From Gemmatimonadota bacterium (GTDB lineage: Bacteria; Gemmatimonadota; Gemmatimonadetes; Longimicrobiales; Gaopeijiaceae): a stretch of 49,470 bases of DNA. The position numbers and the translations under genes were made by a program. The notes below the pieces were generated by a model. The model saw nothing but the letters and a program-made list of their open reading frames with translations. It was not told the DNA's origin and searched no databases. Shown here piece after piece: positions 29,406 to 38,226 of this stretch (the first letter of the stretch is position 1; every line of letters begins with the position of its first letter). The stretch covers positions 1 through 49,470 of the forward strand of contig JABDLS010000026.1 of NCBI GenBank assembly GCA_013002885.1, given 5' to 3'.

Positions 29406-29987
29406 ATGAGCATCGACACGTCGACGACTCCAGAGCATCGCCTCATACGGCTCGCCGCCGAGGGTGACGCCAAGGCAATCCGAGCGCTGTACGACCGTTA
29501 CGCGCCGCGGGTATATGCCGTGGTGCGCCGTATCGCCGGCGACGACGACCTGGCGCAGGACTACGCCCAGGAAGCGTGGATTCGTGCAATTCGGGCACTT
29601 CCTTCCTTCCGCGGGGACTCACGGTTCTCGACGTGGCTTCACAGGATCGCGGTGAATTCGGCGCTTCAAGCGCTGCGGAAGGCCGATACGCGGAAGAAGC
29701 GCGAGGGTCCGGTGCCCGACGAGATCCCTGTGGCGCCGCGCCATCGGGACTCTCTTCTACAGCAGAGACTGGAGCGGGCCCTGGACGGGCTTCCCCAGGG
29801 CATGCGGCGGGTGATCATCCTCCACGATGTGGAGGGCTACACACATGAAGAGATCGGCGATGTACTCGGCGTCACTGCCGGGACATCGAAATCACAGCTA
29901 TCCAAGGCACGGGCCAAGATGCGAGCCATGCTCGCGGATCTGGACGGTGCAGTGCAGGAACATGGAGCAGAAGCATGGAACATCTGA
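29406..29987 (+). CDS. ECF-type RNA polymerase sigma factor
   Basis: A 193-residue group 4 sigma factor. Region 2 (about residues 15-85) includes AAEGDAKAIRALYDRYAPRVY, LAQDYAQEAWIRA and SRFSTWLHRIAVNSAL. Region 4 (about 125-175) includes LDGLPQGMRRVIILHDVEGYTHEEI and the helix-turn-helix IGDVLGVTAGTSKSQLSKARAKM. There is no additional C-terminal domain. The ATG at 29406 begins MSIDTS. It overlaps the downstream anti-sigma gene by 13 bases and so heads the three-gene unit ending with the double-PDZ protein. The short divergent gap probably holds its promoter. Confidence 0.93.
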   Translation: MSIDTSTTPEHRLIRLAAEGDAKAIRALYDRYAPRVYAVVRRIAGDDDLAQDYAQEAWIRAIRALPSFRGDSRFSTWLHRIAVNSALQALRKADTRKKREGPVPDEIPVAPRHRDSLLQQRLERALDGLPQGMRRVIILHDVEGYTHEEIGDVLGVTAGTSKSQLSKARAKMRAMLADLDGAVQEHGAEAWNI

Positions 29988-30628
29988 GCCTCGAAGATCT
30001 CGGTCGCCTGGTCGACGATCCCCCTACCACCGACGAGATGCGACACCTGGGGAGCTGCGAGCAGTGCGCCAAGGAGCTCGACGCCCTCCGCGAACAGACG
30101 CAGGCCCTTGGTACGCTGCCCGAAATCATGCCTCCGAAGGGGGACTGGGCCGCCGTCGAGGCGAGCCTTCGCTCGGAGGGGCTCGTCGAAGATCCCGGCC
30201 TCTTCCGGAAGCTCGGCCTGGCCCGGACGCCCGCGTGGATGAAGGCCGCCGCAGCCGTACTGCTCTTCCTGAGTGGCACGGGCACCGGTGCGGCATTGGC
30301 CTCGCCGGGTGCCGGCGGACTCGCCTCGACGGGCCTCGGCGAGATCGCCACCATGGAGGACGCGGCGTCTGCCGTCCGTTCTGCGGAGGAGAGCTACGTG
30401 ACCGCCGTGTCGCGCTACCATGAACTCCGTGCCCGAGAGGATGGCGAGGATCTCGGTGTGGATCCCATCACGCGCGTCGCAGCGCTGGAGCACCTCGTCA
30501 TGGTGAGCCAGGCTGCCGTGCGCCAGGCACCCGGCGACCTCTTCCTGAACGGCTTTCTTGCCTCGGCGGTGGCCGAGCGCGATGCAGCGCTTCGGATGGT
30601 GTCGACGGGCCAGGACAACTGGTTCTGA
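29975..30628 (+). CDS. Membrane anti-sigma factor with zinc-finger-like N-terminus
   Basis: A 217-residue protein overlapping the sigma gene by 13 bases. The N-terminus has an anti-sigma zinc-binding pattern, MRHLGSCEQCAKELDAL (HxxxCxxC), followed by a linker. A membrane segment (WMKAAAAVLLFLSGTGTGAALA, about residues 88-110) and an extracytoplasmic alpha-helical domain of about 105 residues follow. It should hold the sigma factor at the membrane until a signal releases it. The stop overlaps the next ATG (TGATG). Assignment rests on gene order, the HxxxCxxC motif and topology. Confidence 0.82.
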   Translation: MEHLSLEDLGRLVDDPPTTDEMRHLGSCEQCAKELDALREQTQALGTLPEIMPPKGDWAAVEASLRSEGLVEDPGLFRKLGLARTPAWMKAAAAVLLFLSGTGTGAALASPGAGGLASTGLGEIATMEDAASAVRSAEESYVTAVSRYHELRAREDGEDLGVDPITRVAALEHLVMVSQAAVRQAPGDLFLNGFLASAVAERDAALRMVSTGQDNWF

Positions 30629-31872
30629 TGAGACGAGCCATGAACTCCCGAGTCGGCGTCGCGATGGTCGCCGCCGCGGCCATTCTCGGAAAGGGCGTGG
30701 AGATCGAAGCCCAGAACCGCGCGGGAGCGGGCGTGTGGGAGAGGGCCGCCTCGGACCGGGGTTGGATCGGTGTCTCTTTCAACGTGTCCGCCGATGAGGG
30801 AGGCCTCAGAGAGACCATACTCATCACCGACGTGAGCGCCGGGAGTCCCGCCGCCGAAGCTGGGCTGCGCGCCGGTGATCGGGTGGTGGCCATCAACGAC
30901 CTGGACACACCGCGTGAGTTGGCCTCCCTCCCCGAGCTCCTGAGACTCACGGTCGGCGACCCCGTCGTCATGGTGATCGAGCGCAACGGCGATCGGACAC
31001 GCTTCCGCATGCGGGCCGCCAGTCGCCCGGCTGGCTTCGCTCCAAGCCGCCGCGTCGAGGTGACGATGCAGAGCGACTCCCTCGTGGAGACCTGGTCCCG
31101 ATCCATGGACTCACTGCGTATCCATCTCAGGGCCGGCGACGACGCCCCCGAGGTGCGCATCCGGGAAGTCCGAGGTCCTCAGGGGAGTGTGCGGCGAATG
31201 GTGATCGCCGGAGAGGGTGATACGCGCGTCCGGGCTCCGTTCGAGTTCTTCATCTTCCAGGGAGAGGAGCACGACTCGCTGCGAACCGAGATGGTGGAAA
31301 TCAACACGGTGGTCGTCGACCTCGAAGAGCAGATCCGATCACGTGAGCAGGAACTGCGACAACGCCTCGGCTCCCGGTCGGACCCGCGATTGGATGACGA
31401 CCCCCAGCTCCGCCGCCTGGCCCAGCAGCTCGATCGGCTGTCGACTCGCACAGGCGAGCTGGAGGCCGCCATGGCCGAGGCCGCTCGTGAGACGGCCGGG
31501 CTCCAGTACGATGTCGTCGACTCGAATCAGAGGTCCACGAGGCGTGACAACTGGAGCGCAGGCGACTTCCGTCCACTTACCCCGTATCTGCTTGGGCGCA
31601 ATCTCGTTGCGGGAGCAGAGGTCATCGACCTCGAGCCGGAGCTTGCCCGCTACTTCGAGGTCTCTGGCGGCATTCTGGTCACCAGGGTCACGCCCGGGAC
31701 GCCTGCGGCCCTCGCGGGCCTCGTTCCCGGTGACGTCATCACCCGGATGGATCAGGTGGGCGTGCGGTCCGTCGAAGACCTGCGCTACGGCGTGTCGGTG
31801 GCTGGAGACGCCCTCCCCCTCACGCTGATCCGTGAAGGGGAGAGCCGCCAGGTCCTGCTGAGAAAGCGCTGA
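30628..31872 (+). CDS. Secreted protein with two PDZ domains flanking a coiled coil
   Basis: A 414-residue protein with an N-terminal hydrophobic signal or anchor (VGVAMVAAAAILGKG). PDZ-1 is about residues 45-130 (GWIGVSF...SPAAEAGLRAGDRVVAIND). A long charged region rich in Arg/Glu forms likely coiled coil (about 225-290, VDLEEQIRSREQELRQRL). PDZ-2 is about 315-412 (GGILVTRVTPGTPAALAGLVPGDVITRMD). No protease triad or other catalytic domain is seen. Coupling by a one-base overlap to the anti-sigma gene suggests it senses or scaffolds envelope stress for that sigma factor, perhaps presenting misfolded C-termini; this is inference. Confidence 0.85.
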   Translation: MRRAMNSRVGVAMVAAAAILGKGVEIEAQNRAGAGVWERAASDRGWIGVSFNVSADEGGLRETILITDVSAGSPAAEAGLRAGDRVVAINDLDTPRELASLPELLRLTVGDPVVMVIERNGDRTRFRMRAASRPAGFAPSRRVEVTMQSDSLVETWSRSMDSLRIHLRAGDDAPEVRIREVRGPQGSVRRMVIAGEGDTRVRAPFEFFIFQGEEHDSLRTEMVEINTVVVDLEEQIRSREQELRQRLGSRSDPRLDDDPQLRRLAQQLDRLSTRTGELEAAMAEAARETAGLQYDVVDSNQRSTRRDNWSAGDFRPLTPYLLGRNLVAGAEVIDLEPELARYFEVSGGILVTRVTPGTPAALAGLVPGDVITRMDQVGVRSVEDLRYGVSVAGDALPLTLIREGESRQVLLRKR

Positions 31873-31949
31873 CGCAGGTCTTCTGACGACCGCCGGCAGA
31901 GTCTGCCTCGCGGGAACGCTGAGACGGCGCCGACATGACGGTCCGGCCG
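31873..31949. other. Convergent intergenic gap with weak hairpin
   Basis: These 77 bases separate the stops of the PDZ gene and the MacB-type permease. GGCAG/CTGCC (31895-31907) can form a five-base-pair stem around three bases, a possible but weak bidirectional terminator without a U-tract. Confidence 0.25.
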
Positions 31950-33164
31950 CTACTCGTAACGAAGGGCGTCGATGGGGTCGAGCATCGCCGCCCGACGAGC
32001 CGGCCACAAGCCGAAGAACAGGCCTACTGCAGCGGAAAAGCCGATGGCGGTGAAAACCGCCTCGGGAGCCACCGAGGTGTCCCACTCCGCCATCCTGGTT
32101 ACCAGCTCGGAGGCGCCGTAGCCGGCGGCCACGCCCAACAGTCCGCCCAGCGTGCAAAGGAAGAGCGCCTCCACGAGAAACTGGGTCATGATGGCACGCT
32201 TCGTGGCCCCCAGTGCCTTGCGCACACCGATCTCCCGCGTCCGCTCGGTCACCGAGACCAGCATGATGTTCATGATGCCGATTCCACCGACGATGAGACT
32301 GATGGCGGCGATTCCCGCGAGGAGGAGCGCGAACGTCTGATTCGCCTCGTTCCGGGTCTCGAGGAGGTCCGCGGAATTCCGGATGTTGAAGTCGGCGTCC
32401 TCGCCGACCCGGATGCGGTGTTCACGCCGCATGATCCCGTCGATGGCGGCGAAGGCCTGATCGAGTTCCTCGGGTGTCTCCGTCGACGCGTAGATGGAGT
32501 TCAACCGGTCGCGGCCCCCCATCACCCGATACTGAGCGGTAGACTGGGGAATGAAGATCTGATCATCGGGCCGGATCCACGCGGCGTCGCCCTTCTCTTC
32601 GAGAATGCCGACGACCTCGAAGATGATGCCCCGGATCTGGACCGTGGATCCCACGAGCAACTCGGGCGGAGTGCCACCCAGGGTTTCGGGCACGTTGTAT
32701 CCCAGCACAGCCACCCGTCGTCGTCCCTGGACCTCACCCTGATCGAAGAAGCGTCCGGCTTCCAGCTGGTGGTCGTACATCTCGAAGTACTCCGGCCAGA
32801 CGCCCATGATCTGGGTGTTCGAGTTGTACCGGCCGTATGTCACCTGCATGCGACTCTGCTGCTCCGGCGAGACCTTGAGGAGTCCGTCAGAGCCTGCGCG
32901 CAGAGCTATGGCGTCCTCCACGGACAGCTGGGCGTCACCGCGTGACACTCCGCCCCACATCTGCTGACCGGGGCGAATGGTCAGTATGGTCGTCCCCATC
33001 CGGTTGATTTCTTCCTGCACCCGCTGCTGTGCGCCCTCGCCCAGCGCGACCATGGTGATGACCGCCGCAATCCCGATGACGATGCCGAGCGTCGTGAGCA
33101 CCGAGCGAAGCACGTTCGCGCGCACGGCGCCCATGGCCACCATGACGATCTCGAATAGAAGCAT
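31950..33164 (-). CDS. MacB-type ABC transporter permease
   Basis: A 404-residue permease with the MacB/FtsX architecture: an N-terminal membrane segment (SVLTTLGIVIGIAAVITMVAL), a large periplasmic MacB_PCD domain (about residues 45-275), and three C-terminal membrane segments. The FtsX signature GIGIMNIMLVSVTERTREIGVRKALGAT lies in the FtsX domain. These mechanotransmission transporters drive periplasmic export through a TolC channel rather than moving substrate across the inner membrane. It is the last gene of the seven-gene unit, 11 bases after the adaptor gene. The ATPase is a separate gene, unlike E. coli MacB where both are fused. Confidence 0.93.
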   Translation of the reverse strand: MLLFEIVMVAMGAVRANVLRSVLTTLGIVIGIAAVITMVALGEGAQQRVQEEINRMGTTILTIRPGQQMWGGVSRGDAQLSVEDAIALRAGSDGLLKVSPEQQSRMQVTYGRYNSNTQIMGVWPEYFEMYDHQLEAGRFFDQGEVQGRRRVAVLGYNVPETLGGTPPELLVGSTVQIRGIIFEVVGILEEKGDAAWIRPDDQIFIPQSTAQYRVMGGRDRLNSIYASTETPEELDQAFAAIDGIMRREHRIRVGEDADFNIRNSADLLETRNEANQTFALLLAGIAAISLIVGGIGIMNIMLVSVTERTREIGVRKALGATKRAIMTQFLVEALFLCTLGGLLGVAAGYGASELVTRMAEWDTSVAPEAVFTAIGFSAAVGLFFGLWPARRAAMLDPIDALRYE

Positions 33165-33175
33165 CTCCGGGCGCC

Positions 33176-34756
33176 CTATCGACCGCGACCGGGGCCGCCG
33201 CCGCCCCCGAAGGGACTGCTGCCGCCCATACGCGAACGCATCCGCTCCAGGAACTCCGCCTGTTGAGCCTGGAGCTGGGCGGGTCCGACCACGACCAACG
33301 TTTCGCCACCGTCGAGGCCGCTGACGATCTCGACGCTGTCCCAGTCACCGATGCCGAGTTGGACCAGCCGTGGCTCGGGAACGCTATCGGCGCCGAGGAC
33401 GAATACCGCGGCAGGTCGCGTCTCCCGATCGGACGAACGACTCCCCTCGGCCATCCCCGCCAGGCCCCGCATGCCGCCGCGAGCACCACCGGCGCCTCGG
33501 AGCGACTGCATGACCGTGCGCATCGAGTCCTGGCTGATCTCGCCGGACTCGACCTTCGCACGCAGCTCCTGGATACGCGCCATGGGATCGGCTCCGGTTT
33601 CCGCTGTGGCCTGGCTCTCGCTCGCCGCAGCCGTCTGACTCGGCGCAGCGCCTGGAGTTGCCTCACCGTCGCCTCCAGCGGCACTCGCCGGAGCCCCTCC
33701 ACCACCACCCGCGGCCCCGCCCTGACCCCGCGCTGCCGCACCGGCCGCACCGCCGCGCGGGCCGAAGCCACCGCCGCGCATGAACGGGGCGAGGGTGGCA
33801 TCGTCGAGCTCGAGACCGAGGGCCATGGCTGCCGGTCCGACGTCCGACGTCTGAACCACGGCGTTGTTCGGAACGACGACCACGTCGATAGCCTCGTCGA
33901 TGAATACCTCCACCTCTGCGTTCATCCCCGGCTTGAGCAGTCCCGTGCGATTGTCGATGGAGACGATGACCGGGAACATCGTGACGTTCTGCTCCACCGT
34001 AGCCATGGGCTCGATCTTCTCGACCACGCCCTGGAACGTACGATCCGGAAAGGCCTCGACACTAACGGCGGCGGAAAGCCCCGCCTCGAGGTCGCCCATG
34101 TCCGTCTCGTCGACCAAGGTGCGTACCTGCATGTCACCAAGGTTGGCCATGACGAAGAGGACGGACCCTCCGGAGACGTTCGACGACGCCGACTGGATGA
34201 CGGCGCCCTCTTCGACGCTTCGCTGGATGATGGTCCCCGACATCGGCGCGCGAATGCTCACGTCGGCAAGTTGTAGATCGGCGAGTTCGTGGTTCGTCTG
34301 GGCCCGGACCAAGGAGGCCTGGGCGTTGGCGAACGAAAGCGTGGCGTTCTCGAACTCGGCCTGGGTGATGACCTGAGCCTCCAGAAGCTGACGCTGTCGG
34401 TCCAATTGGGCTCGGGCGATCTCGAGCTGGGCCTCGGCCACCGCCAGATCGGCTTCGGTCTGATTGAATCGGTTGCGGACGTCTCGGGGGTCGATCTCGG
34501 CGAGAAGCGCTCCGCGCTCCACCTGATCGCCTACATCGGCATACAAGCGCAGGATCTCTCCCGACGCCTTGGACTTCACCTCCACCTCGCGAACGGGCTC
34601 GACGGTTCCGGTGGCTTCTGCGCGGAGCTCCAGATTGCCGCGGGTGGCCTCGGCCGTGATGTAGCGCGGCCCTACTTCCTCCGCGGCCTCGCCGGTCTGG
34701 CAAGCTCCGAGGGCGAGCACTCCTGTCGTCAGGAGTGCGAAACGACACATGGTCAT
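33176..34756 (-). CDS. MacA/HlyD-type periplasmic adaptor lipoprotein with long Gly/Ala-rich insert
   Basis: A 526-residue adaptor with a lipobox (LALGAC, Cys19). The lipoyl and alpha-hairpin region (about 45-175) contains [20 protein letters not shown] and a coiled-coil pair from [14 protein letters not shown] to [12 protein letters not shown]. Next come a beta-barrel domain (about 205-300) and a C-terminal membrane-proximal part. Typical MacA is about 370-420 residues. Here about 140 extra residues (303-446, bases 33419-33850) interrupt the C-terminal part. The insert is rich in Gly, Ala and Ser with one predicted helix ([16 protein letters not shown]), and the protein ends in a Gly-rich tail. 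It overlaps the ATPase gene by four bases. Confidence 0.92.
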   Translation of the reverse strand: MTMCRFALLTTGVLALGACQTGEAAEEVGPRYITAEATRGNLELRAEATGTVEPVREVEVKSKASGEILRLYADVGDQVERGALLAEIDPRDVRNRFNQTEADLAVAEAQLEIARAQLDRQRQLLEAQVITQAEFENATLSFANAQASLVRAQTNHELADLQLADVSIRAPMSGTIIQRSVEEGAVIQSASSNVSGGSVLFVMANLGDMQVRTLVDETDMGDLEAGLSAAVSVEAFPDRTFQGVVEKIEPMATVEQNVTMFPVIVSIDNRTGLLKPGMNAEVEVFIDEAIDVVVVPNNAVVQTSDVGPAAMALGLELDDATLAPFMRGGGFGPRGGAAGAAARGQGGAAGGGGGAPASAAGGDGEATPGAAPSQTAAASESQATAETGADPMARIQELRAKVESGEISQDSMRTVMQSLRGAGGARGGMRGLAGMAEGSRSSDRETRPAAVFVLGADSVPEPRLVQLGIGDWDSVEIVSGLDGGETLVVVGPAQLQAQQAEFLERMRSRMGGSSPFGGGGGPGRGR

Positions 34757-35487
34757 GCAGAGGTCTCCACGGGCTCGTTCAAGAAGTCCTGCTCGACGAG
34801 TCCGTCTTTCAGGTGTACTTGGCGTCGTGCGTGTGCGGCGATGTCGTGTTCATGCGTAACCAAGACGATGGTCTGACCGTTTTCGTTAAGGGTCTCCATC
34901 TGGGCCATGATCTCCTCGCTCGTTACCGAGTCGAGATTCCCCGTGGGCTCGTCGGCGAGGAGGAGAGCCGGTTCGTTTACCAGAGCGCGGGCTACGGCGA
35001 CCCGCTGGCGCTGACCACCGGACATCTCCGGCGGCTTGTGGTCCATCCGGTCTGCGAGACCGACGAGCTCCAACTTCTCCTCGGCCCGGCGGCGGCGCTC
35101 CTTGCTTCCGACGCCGGCGTAGATGAGCGGTAGCTCGACGTTGTGGAGCGCCGTGGCCCTCGGGAGAAGGTTGAAGGTCTGGAAGACGAAGCCGATTTCC
35201 CGGTTCCGCACACGGGCCAGCTGGTCGTCGGAGAGGTCGCTGACGAGTTGGCCGTTGAGCCAGTACTTGCCCGCGGTCGGCGTATCGAGGCAACCGATCA
35301 TGTTCATGAAGGTCGACTTGCCGGACCCCGACGGGCCCATGATCGCCACGAACTCCCCACGCTCGATGGTGAGATCGATCTGCCGCACCGCCCGCACCGT
35401 CTCCGCGCCGAGGACATAGTGCTTCGTCAGGCCTTCGGTTCGAATGATGACAGCGTCGTTTCGCCGTTCCTCGTCACTTGCCTTCAC
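34753..35487 (-). CDS. MacB/LolD-type ABC transporter ATPase
   Basis: A 244-residue nucleotide-binding subunit. Walker A is GPSGSGKST (about residues 51-59), the Q-loop is FQTFNLLPR, the signature is MSGGQRQR (about 155-162), Walker B is [13 protein letters not shown] and the H-loop is [10 protein letters not shown]. The [18 protein letters not shown] segment and length are typical of MacB and LolD partners of FtsX-type permeases. The GTG start at 35487 overlaps the channel-gene stop (GTGA), and GGGAGGG lies just upstream. It overlaps the adaptor gene by four bases, so the pump subunits are translationally coupled. Confidence 0.95.
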   Translation of the reverse strand: MKASDEERRNDAVIIRTEGLTKHYVLGAETVRAVRQIDLTIERGEFVAIMGPSGSGKSTFMNMIGCLDTPTAGKYWLNGQLVSDLSDDQLARVRNREIGFVFQTFNLLPRATALHNVELPLIYAGVGSKERRRRAEEKLELVGLADRMDHKPPEMSGGQRQRVAVARALVNEPALLLADEPTGNLDSVTSEEIMAQMETLNENGQTIVLVTHEHDIAAHARRQVHLKDGLVEQDFLNEPVETSA

Positions 35488-36791
35488 AACTCCCTCCCGA
35501 GAATCGCCTCGAGCTCGGCTCGGGCGAGTATGTAGTCGTAGCGCGTGGTGATGAGATCGGTCTCCGCCTGGGTGAGCGCGTTCTGACTGATGAGAATGTC
35601 GAGAATCGTCGCCGCACCGACCTCGTAACGCGCCCGGACCACACGGAGGTCCTCTGCTGCTACGAGAACCGCCTCTTCGGCAATCACCGTGGCCCGCTCG
35701 GAGGTCAGCAGGTTCTGAAGCGCAGCATCGGCCTGCTCCCGGGCAGCAAGCCGGGCGTCGTCCTCCTGGAGTCGACTGACCCGCTGGACGAACTGGGCTC
35801 GATCGACGCTGCTCTCCCGCTGGAAACCGTTGAAGATCGGGTAGCTCATTCCCAGCGACATGCTCCAGCTCGTGCTGCCCCCGGAGAACGATGGGTCCTG
35901 ATTGGCCCAGTTGTAGCCCGAGGAGAAGCGCAGGCTGGGGAAGTATGCGGCCCGCGCAGCCGAAACCGACGCCGCCGCCGCAACTGTGGATTCGTTGGCG
36001 GCAACCACCGCCGGCGAAGCCTCCTCGGCAAGCTGCATGATCTCATCCTCGCTCAAAGGGAGCGGGCCTGGATCGAGCTCATCCGGGGCGGCCGGCCTCA
36101 CCGGCTCGGCCACGCCGATCTGCCGGCCGAGGGAAAAGCGAGCTGACCGGAGCGCGGTCTCGGCCTGAAGAACCGCCTGCCCGGCGTTGACGACGTCGAG
36201 TCGGGCTCGAAGCGAATCGGAGATCGTAGCCTCCCCCAGACGTGTGCGGCTCCGGACGATGTCCATGTTCTGCTCAGCCTGGATCACGCGCTGACGGGCC
36301 ACTTCGAGGAGCTCCTCTTGTTCGAGGGCCGAAAAGAAGAGGCCCTTGGTCTGGAGGGTCACCTGGTAGCGCTGATTGGCGTAGCGCGCCTCGGCGGCCC
36401 GGACGTCGGCCTGAGCCGCGTCGTACTCACGGAAGCGCCGCATACCCTCGAAGACCGTGACGCTCCCGGAGAGGCCGGCGCTGTACGAATCCGAGCTACC
36501 CGGCTGGAAGCTCCCCGTCACCTCGTCGAAGGTCCGGGAGCTACGAAGAGACCCCGACGTGTTCGCGCTGATCGTGGGAAGGAACGACGCCCAGGAGGTC
36601 TTCTGAGTCAGAAGGGCGTTGTCCATCGACTGCTGCTGCTGCGCTACCTGCGGACTCCGAACGAGGGCGCGCTCGATGGCCTCCGTCAGGGAGACCGACT
36701 GCTGGCCCTCCGCGGACGTAGGCACGAAGAGAGCCGCGCCTGCCACGAGGCAGGCAAGGGTGCGGACCGGGGTCCGCGTTGAGCTGTGCAT
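35484..36791 (-). CDS. TolC-family outer-membrane channel protein
   Basis: A 435-residue outer-membrane efflux protein with a signal peptide (about residues 1-29, [19 protein letters not shown]). Two repeated OEP domains of long helices follow, beginning [20 protein letters not shown] and repeated around [23 protein letters not shown], with the beta-strand segments [14 protein letters not shown] and [14 protein letters not shown]. The trimer would form the exit duct for the ABC pump encoded directly downstream. It starts six bases after the CnrX/CpxP-like gene and overlaps the ATPase gene. Confidence 0.93.
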   Translation of the reverse strand: MHSSTRTPVRTLACLVAGAALFVPTSAEGQQSVSLTEAIERALVRSPQVAQQQQSMDNALLTQKTSWASFLPTISANTSGSLRSSRTFDEVTGSFQPGSSDSYSAGLSGSVTVFEGMRRFREYDAAQADVRAAEARYANQRYQVTLQTKGLFFSALEQEELLEVARQRVIQAEQNMDIVRSRTRLGEATISDSLRARLDVVNAGQAVLQAETALRSARFSLGRQIGVAEPVRPAAPDELDPGPLPLSEDEIMQLAEEASPAVVAANESTVAAAASVSAARAAYFPSLRFSSGYNWANQDPSFSGGSTSWSMSLGMSYPIFNGFQRESSVDRAQFVQRVSRLQEDDARLAAREQADAALQNLLTSERATVIAEEAVLVAAEDLRVVRARYEVGAATILDILISQNALTQAETDLITTRYDYILARAELEAILGREL

Positions 36792-36797
36792 GTTTTG

Positions 36798-37250
36798 TCA
36801 GTCCTTCTCGTCACCGTTCTCGCGTTCAGCCTGGCGCCGGGCATCCCACTCTTCGAGGAGACGCTGGTACTCGGCCGCTTGATCTGCCGAGAGCACCGAT
36901 TTGATCGCTTCGCGCGTGTTGAGAAGGTTGGCCCGATAGTCGACCTGAAACTCGGCCTCGACTCGCTTCAACTCCTCATCGATCGCGTTCCTGCGAGCGC
37001 GATGCTCCTGGATGATAGAGTCGATGCTGGCCAACTGGGATTCGTTAGCTCCCACCTGCTGATAAAGGTACCGACGCTCGCTTGTGGCCTCTTCCCGAGG
37101 CTCATCGGGCGCATCCGGCGTCTCGGCCACCTCCGTCGGAGGGGTGGCGCCGAGCTCGGCATCCACGACCAATCCCACGAGAATCCCCGTACCGAAGACC
37201 GCGATGAGGACGCCCGCCGTGAGCATCCGGGTCCGCGACGTCTGACTCAT
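36798..37250 (-). CDS. CnrX/CpxP-like membrane-anchored periplasmic sensor protein
   Basis: A 150-residue protein with one N-terminal membrane segment (about residues 9-30), a Pro/Glu-rich linker and a helical-hairpin domain (about 58-140). It ends LSADQAAEYQRLLEEW, resembling the LTxxQ motif of the CpxP/Spy/CnrX group. Size and anchoring match CnrX, the periplasmic metal sensor of CnrYXH systems. However, only one histidine is visible in the domain (QEHRARR), so the CnrX-type His/His/Glu metal site is absent. It overlaps the anti-sigma candidate by one base and precedes the TolC gene by six. A role in sensing envelope state or pump substrate is inferred. Confidence 0.75.
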   Translation of the reverse strand: MSQTSRTRMLTAGVLIAVFGTGILVGLVVDAELGATPPTEVAETPDAPDEPREEATSERRYLYQQVGANESQLASIDSIIQEHRARRNAIDEELKRVEAEFQVDYRANLLNTREAIKSVLSADQAAEYQRLLEEWDARRQAERENGDEKD

Positions 37251-37657
37251 CAGAAGTTGTCCGGTCCGAAGCTCGCGAAGATCACCGCGGCGCCGGGTTC
37301 CTCGAGCACCGGAACGGGCTCACCCGGGAGCTCCGCCATCAGCCCGGCGGCCGGTGCCGACTCAGGAGAGCCCGAGCCGGCCCGCACCAGAATGAGCGCC
37401 GCGACGGCCGCGGCGAGCATCGCCGTGGGCACGACCGTCCTGGACCACGAGGCCATGACGTCCACCACCGTGAGCCTGGCCATCAGACGGCGACGGTGCA
37501 ACTCGGCGCTCGCTTCGGCCATGACGCGCCTGTGGAAACGGAACCAGTAGTTGGCTTCGCCGCTCGCCGGATCGAGGCTCTCGAGAGCTTCCGACACCAT
37601 CGGGTCGCGGCCCAGGATCTGTACATCACCGGCGCCGCGACGGAACCATGTCATCAT
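37250..37657 (-). CDS. Short single-pass membrane protein, candidate anti-sigma factor
   Basis: A 135-residue protein with a cytoplasmic N-terminal region of about 60 residues (ILGRDPMVSEALESLDPASGEANYWFRFHRRVMAEA), one membrane segment (TVVPTAMLAAAVAALILV, about 67-84) and a short periplasmic tail. No zinc-finger motif is present. Its ATG at 37657 shares one base with the sigma-factor stop (TAATG), with GAGGA seven bases upstream. Gene order (sigma, this, CnrX/CpxP-like) and topology match CnrY-like anti-sigma factors. Function is inferred from position; no diagnostic motif is visible. Confidence 0.7.
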   Translation of the reverse strand: MMTWFRRGAGDVQILGRDPMVSEALESLDPASGEANYWFRFHRRVMAEASAELHRRRLMARLTVVDVMASWSRTVVPTAMLAAAVAALILVRAGSGSPESAPAAGLMAELPGEPVPVLEEPGAAVIFASFGPDNF

Positions 37658-38226
37658 TACGCTTTCCTCAATATTTCCGGCACTCCGGGGACCTCTCCCA
37701 AGGCCGCCCGCAGCGCCTTCCTCGCGAAGTGGAGATGAGACCGCACGGTCCCTGACGGGATTTCCAGTCGCTCCGCGATTTCTCTGTGTTTCCATCCTTC
37801 CATGTCATGCAGAAGAACGATCTCCCTCTGTACCTCAGGAAGCCCAGCCAAAGCATCCTCCAGGAGGGCCCTCAACTCCACGTTCTCGGCAACCTTGTCC
37901 GGCGTCGGAGCCGAGGAACGTGCCCCTGGAGGGACCTGATCCGTTTCTCGAAGCGATTCGCGCCGGATGAGGTTCTTGGAGCGATTTCGGACGATGGTCA
38001 TCAACCATCCCCCGAAACGCTCGGGACTTCTGCACTCATCCAAACGAGAAAGCGCGACGAGGAAAGACTCCTGTGCCGCATCTTCCGCATCTTCGTGCCG
38101 ACCCGTGACGGAGAGAGCCACCGCATAGGCGGGTCGCTGGTACCGCTGCACCAAGAGCCCGAACGCGACTTCGTCGCCTTCTCTGGCCTGGTAAACCAGC
38201 TCTCCATCCGTCGGAGTGTCGGACAT
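37657..38226 (-). CDS. ECF-type RNA polymerase sigma factor heading the pump operon
   Basis: A 189-residue group 4 sigma factor. Region 2 (about residues 8-80) includes AREGDEVAFGLLVQRYQRPAY, AEDAAQESFLVAL and RFGGWLMTIVRNRSKNLIR. Region 4 (about 120-175) includes LAGLPEVQREIVLLHDMEGWKHREI and AERLEIPSGTVRSHLHFARKAL. I chose the ATG at 38226 (MSDTPTD); upstream in-frame starts add unrelated residues, although no strong ribosome-binding site precedes 38226. It is the first of seven tightly linked genes that include its probable anti-sigma factor and an ABC export pump, so autoregulation from 38227-38376 is likely. Confidence 0.93.
   Translation of the reverse strand: MSDTPTDGELVYQAREGDEVAFGLLVQRYQRPAYAVALSVTGRHEDAEDAAQESFLVALSRLDECRSPERFGGWLMTIVRNRSKNLIRRESLRETDQVPPGARSSAPTPDKVAENVELRALLEDALAGLPEVQREIVLLHDMEGWKHREIAERLEIPSGTVRSHLHFARKALRAALGEVPGVPEILRKA

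Noticed and set aside
31895..31907. Intrinsic terminator between the PDZ and permease genes
   Set aside because: The stem is only five base pairs and no U-tract follows on either strand; kept only as a note on the intergenic gap.
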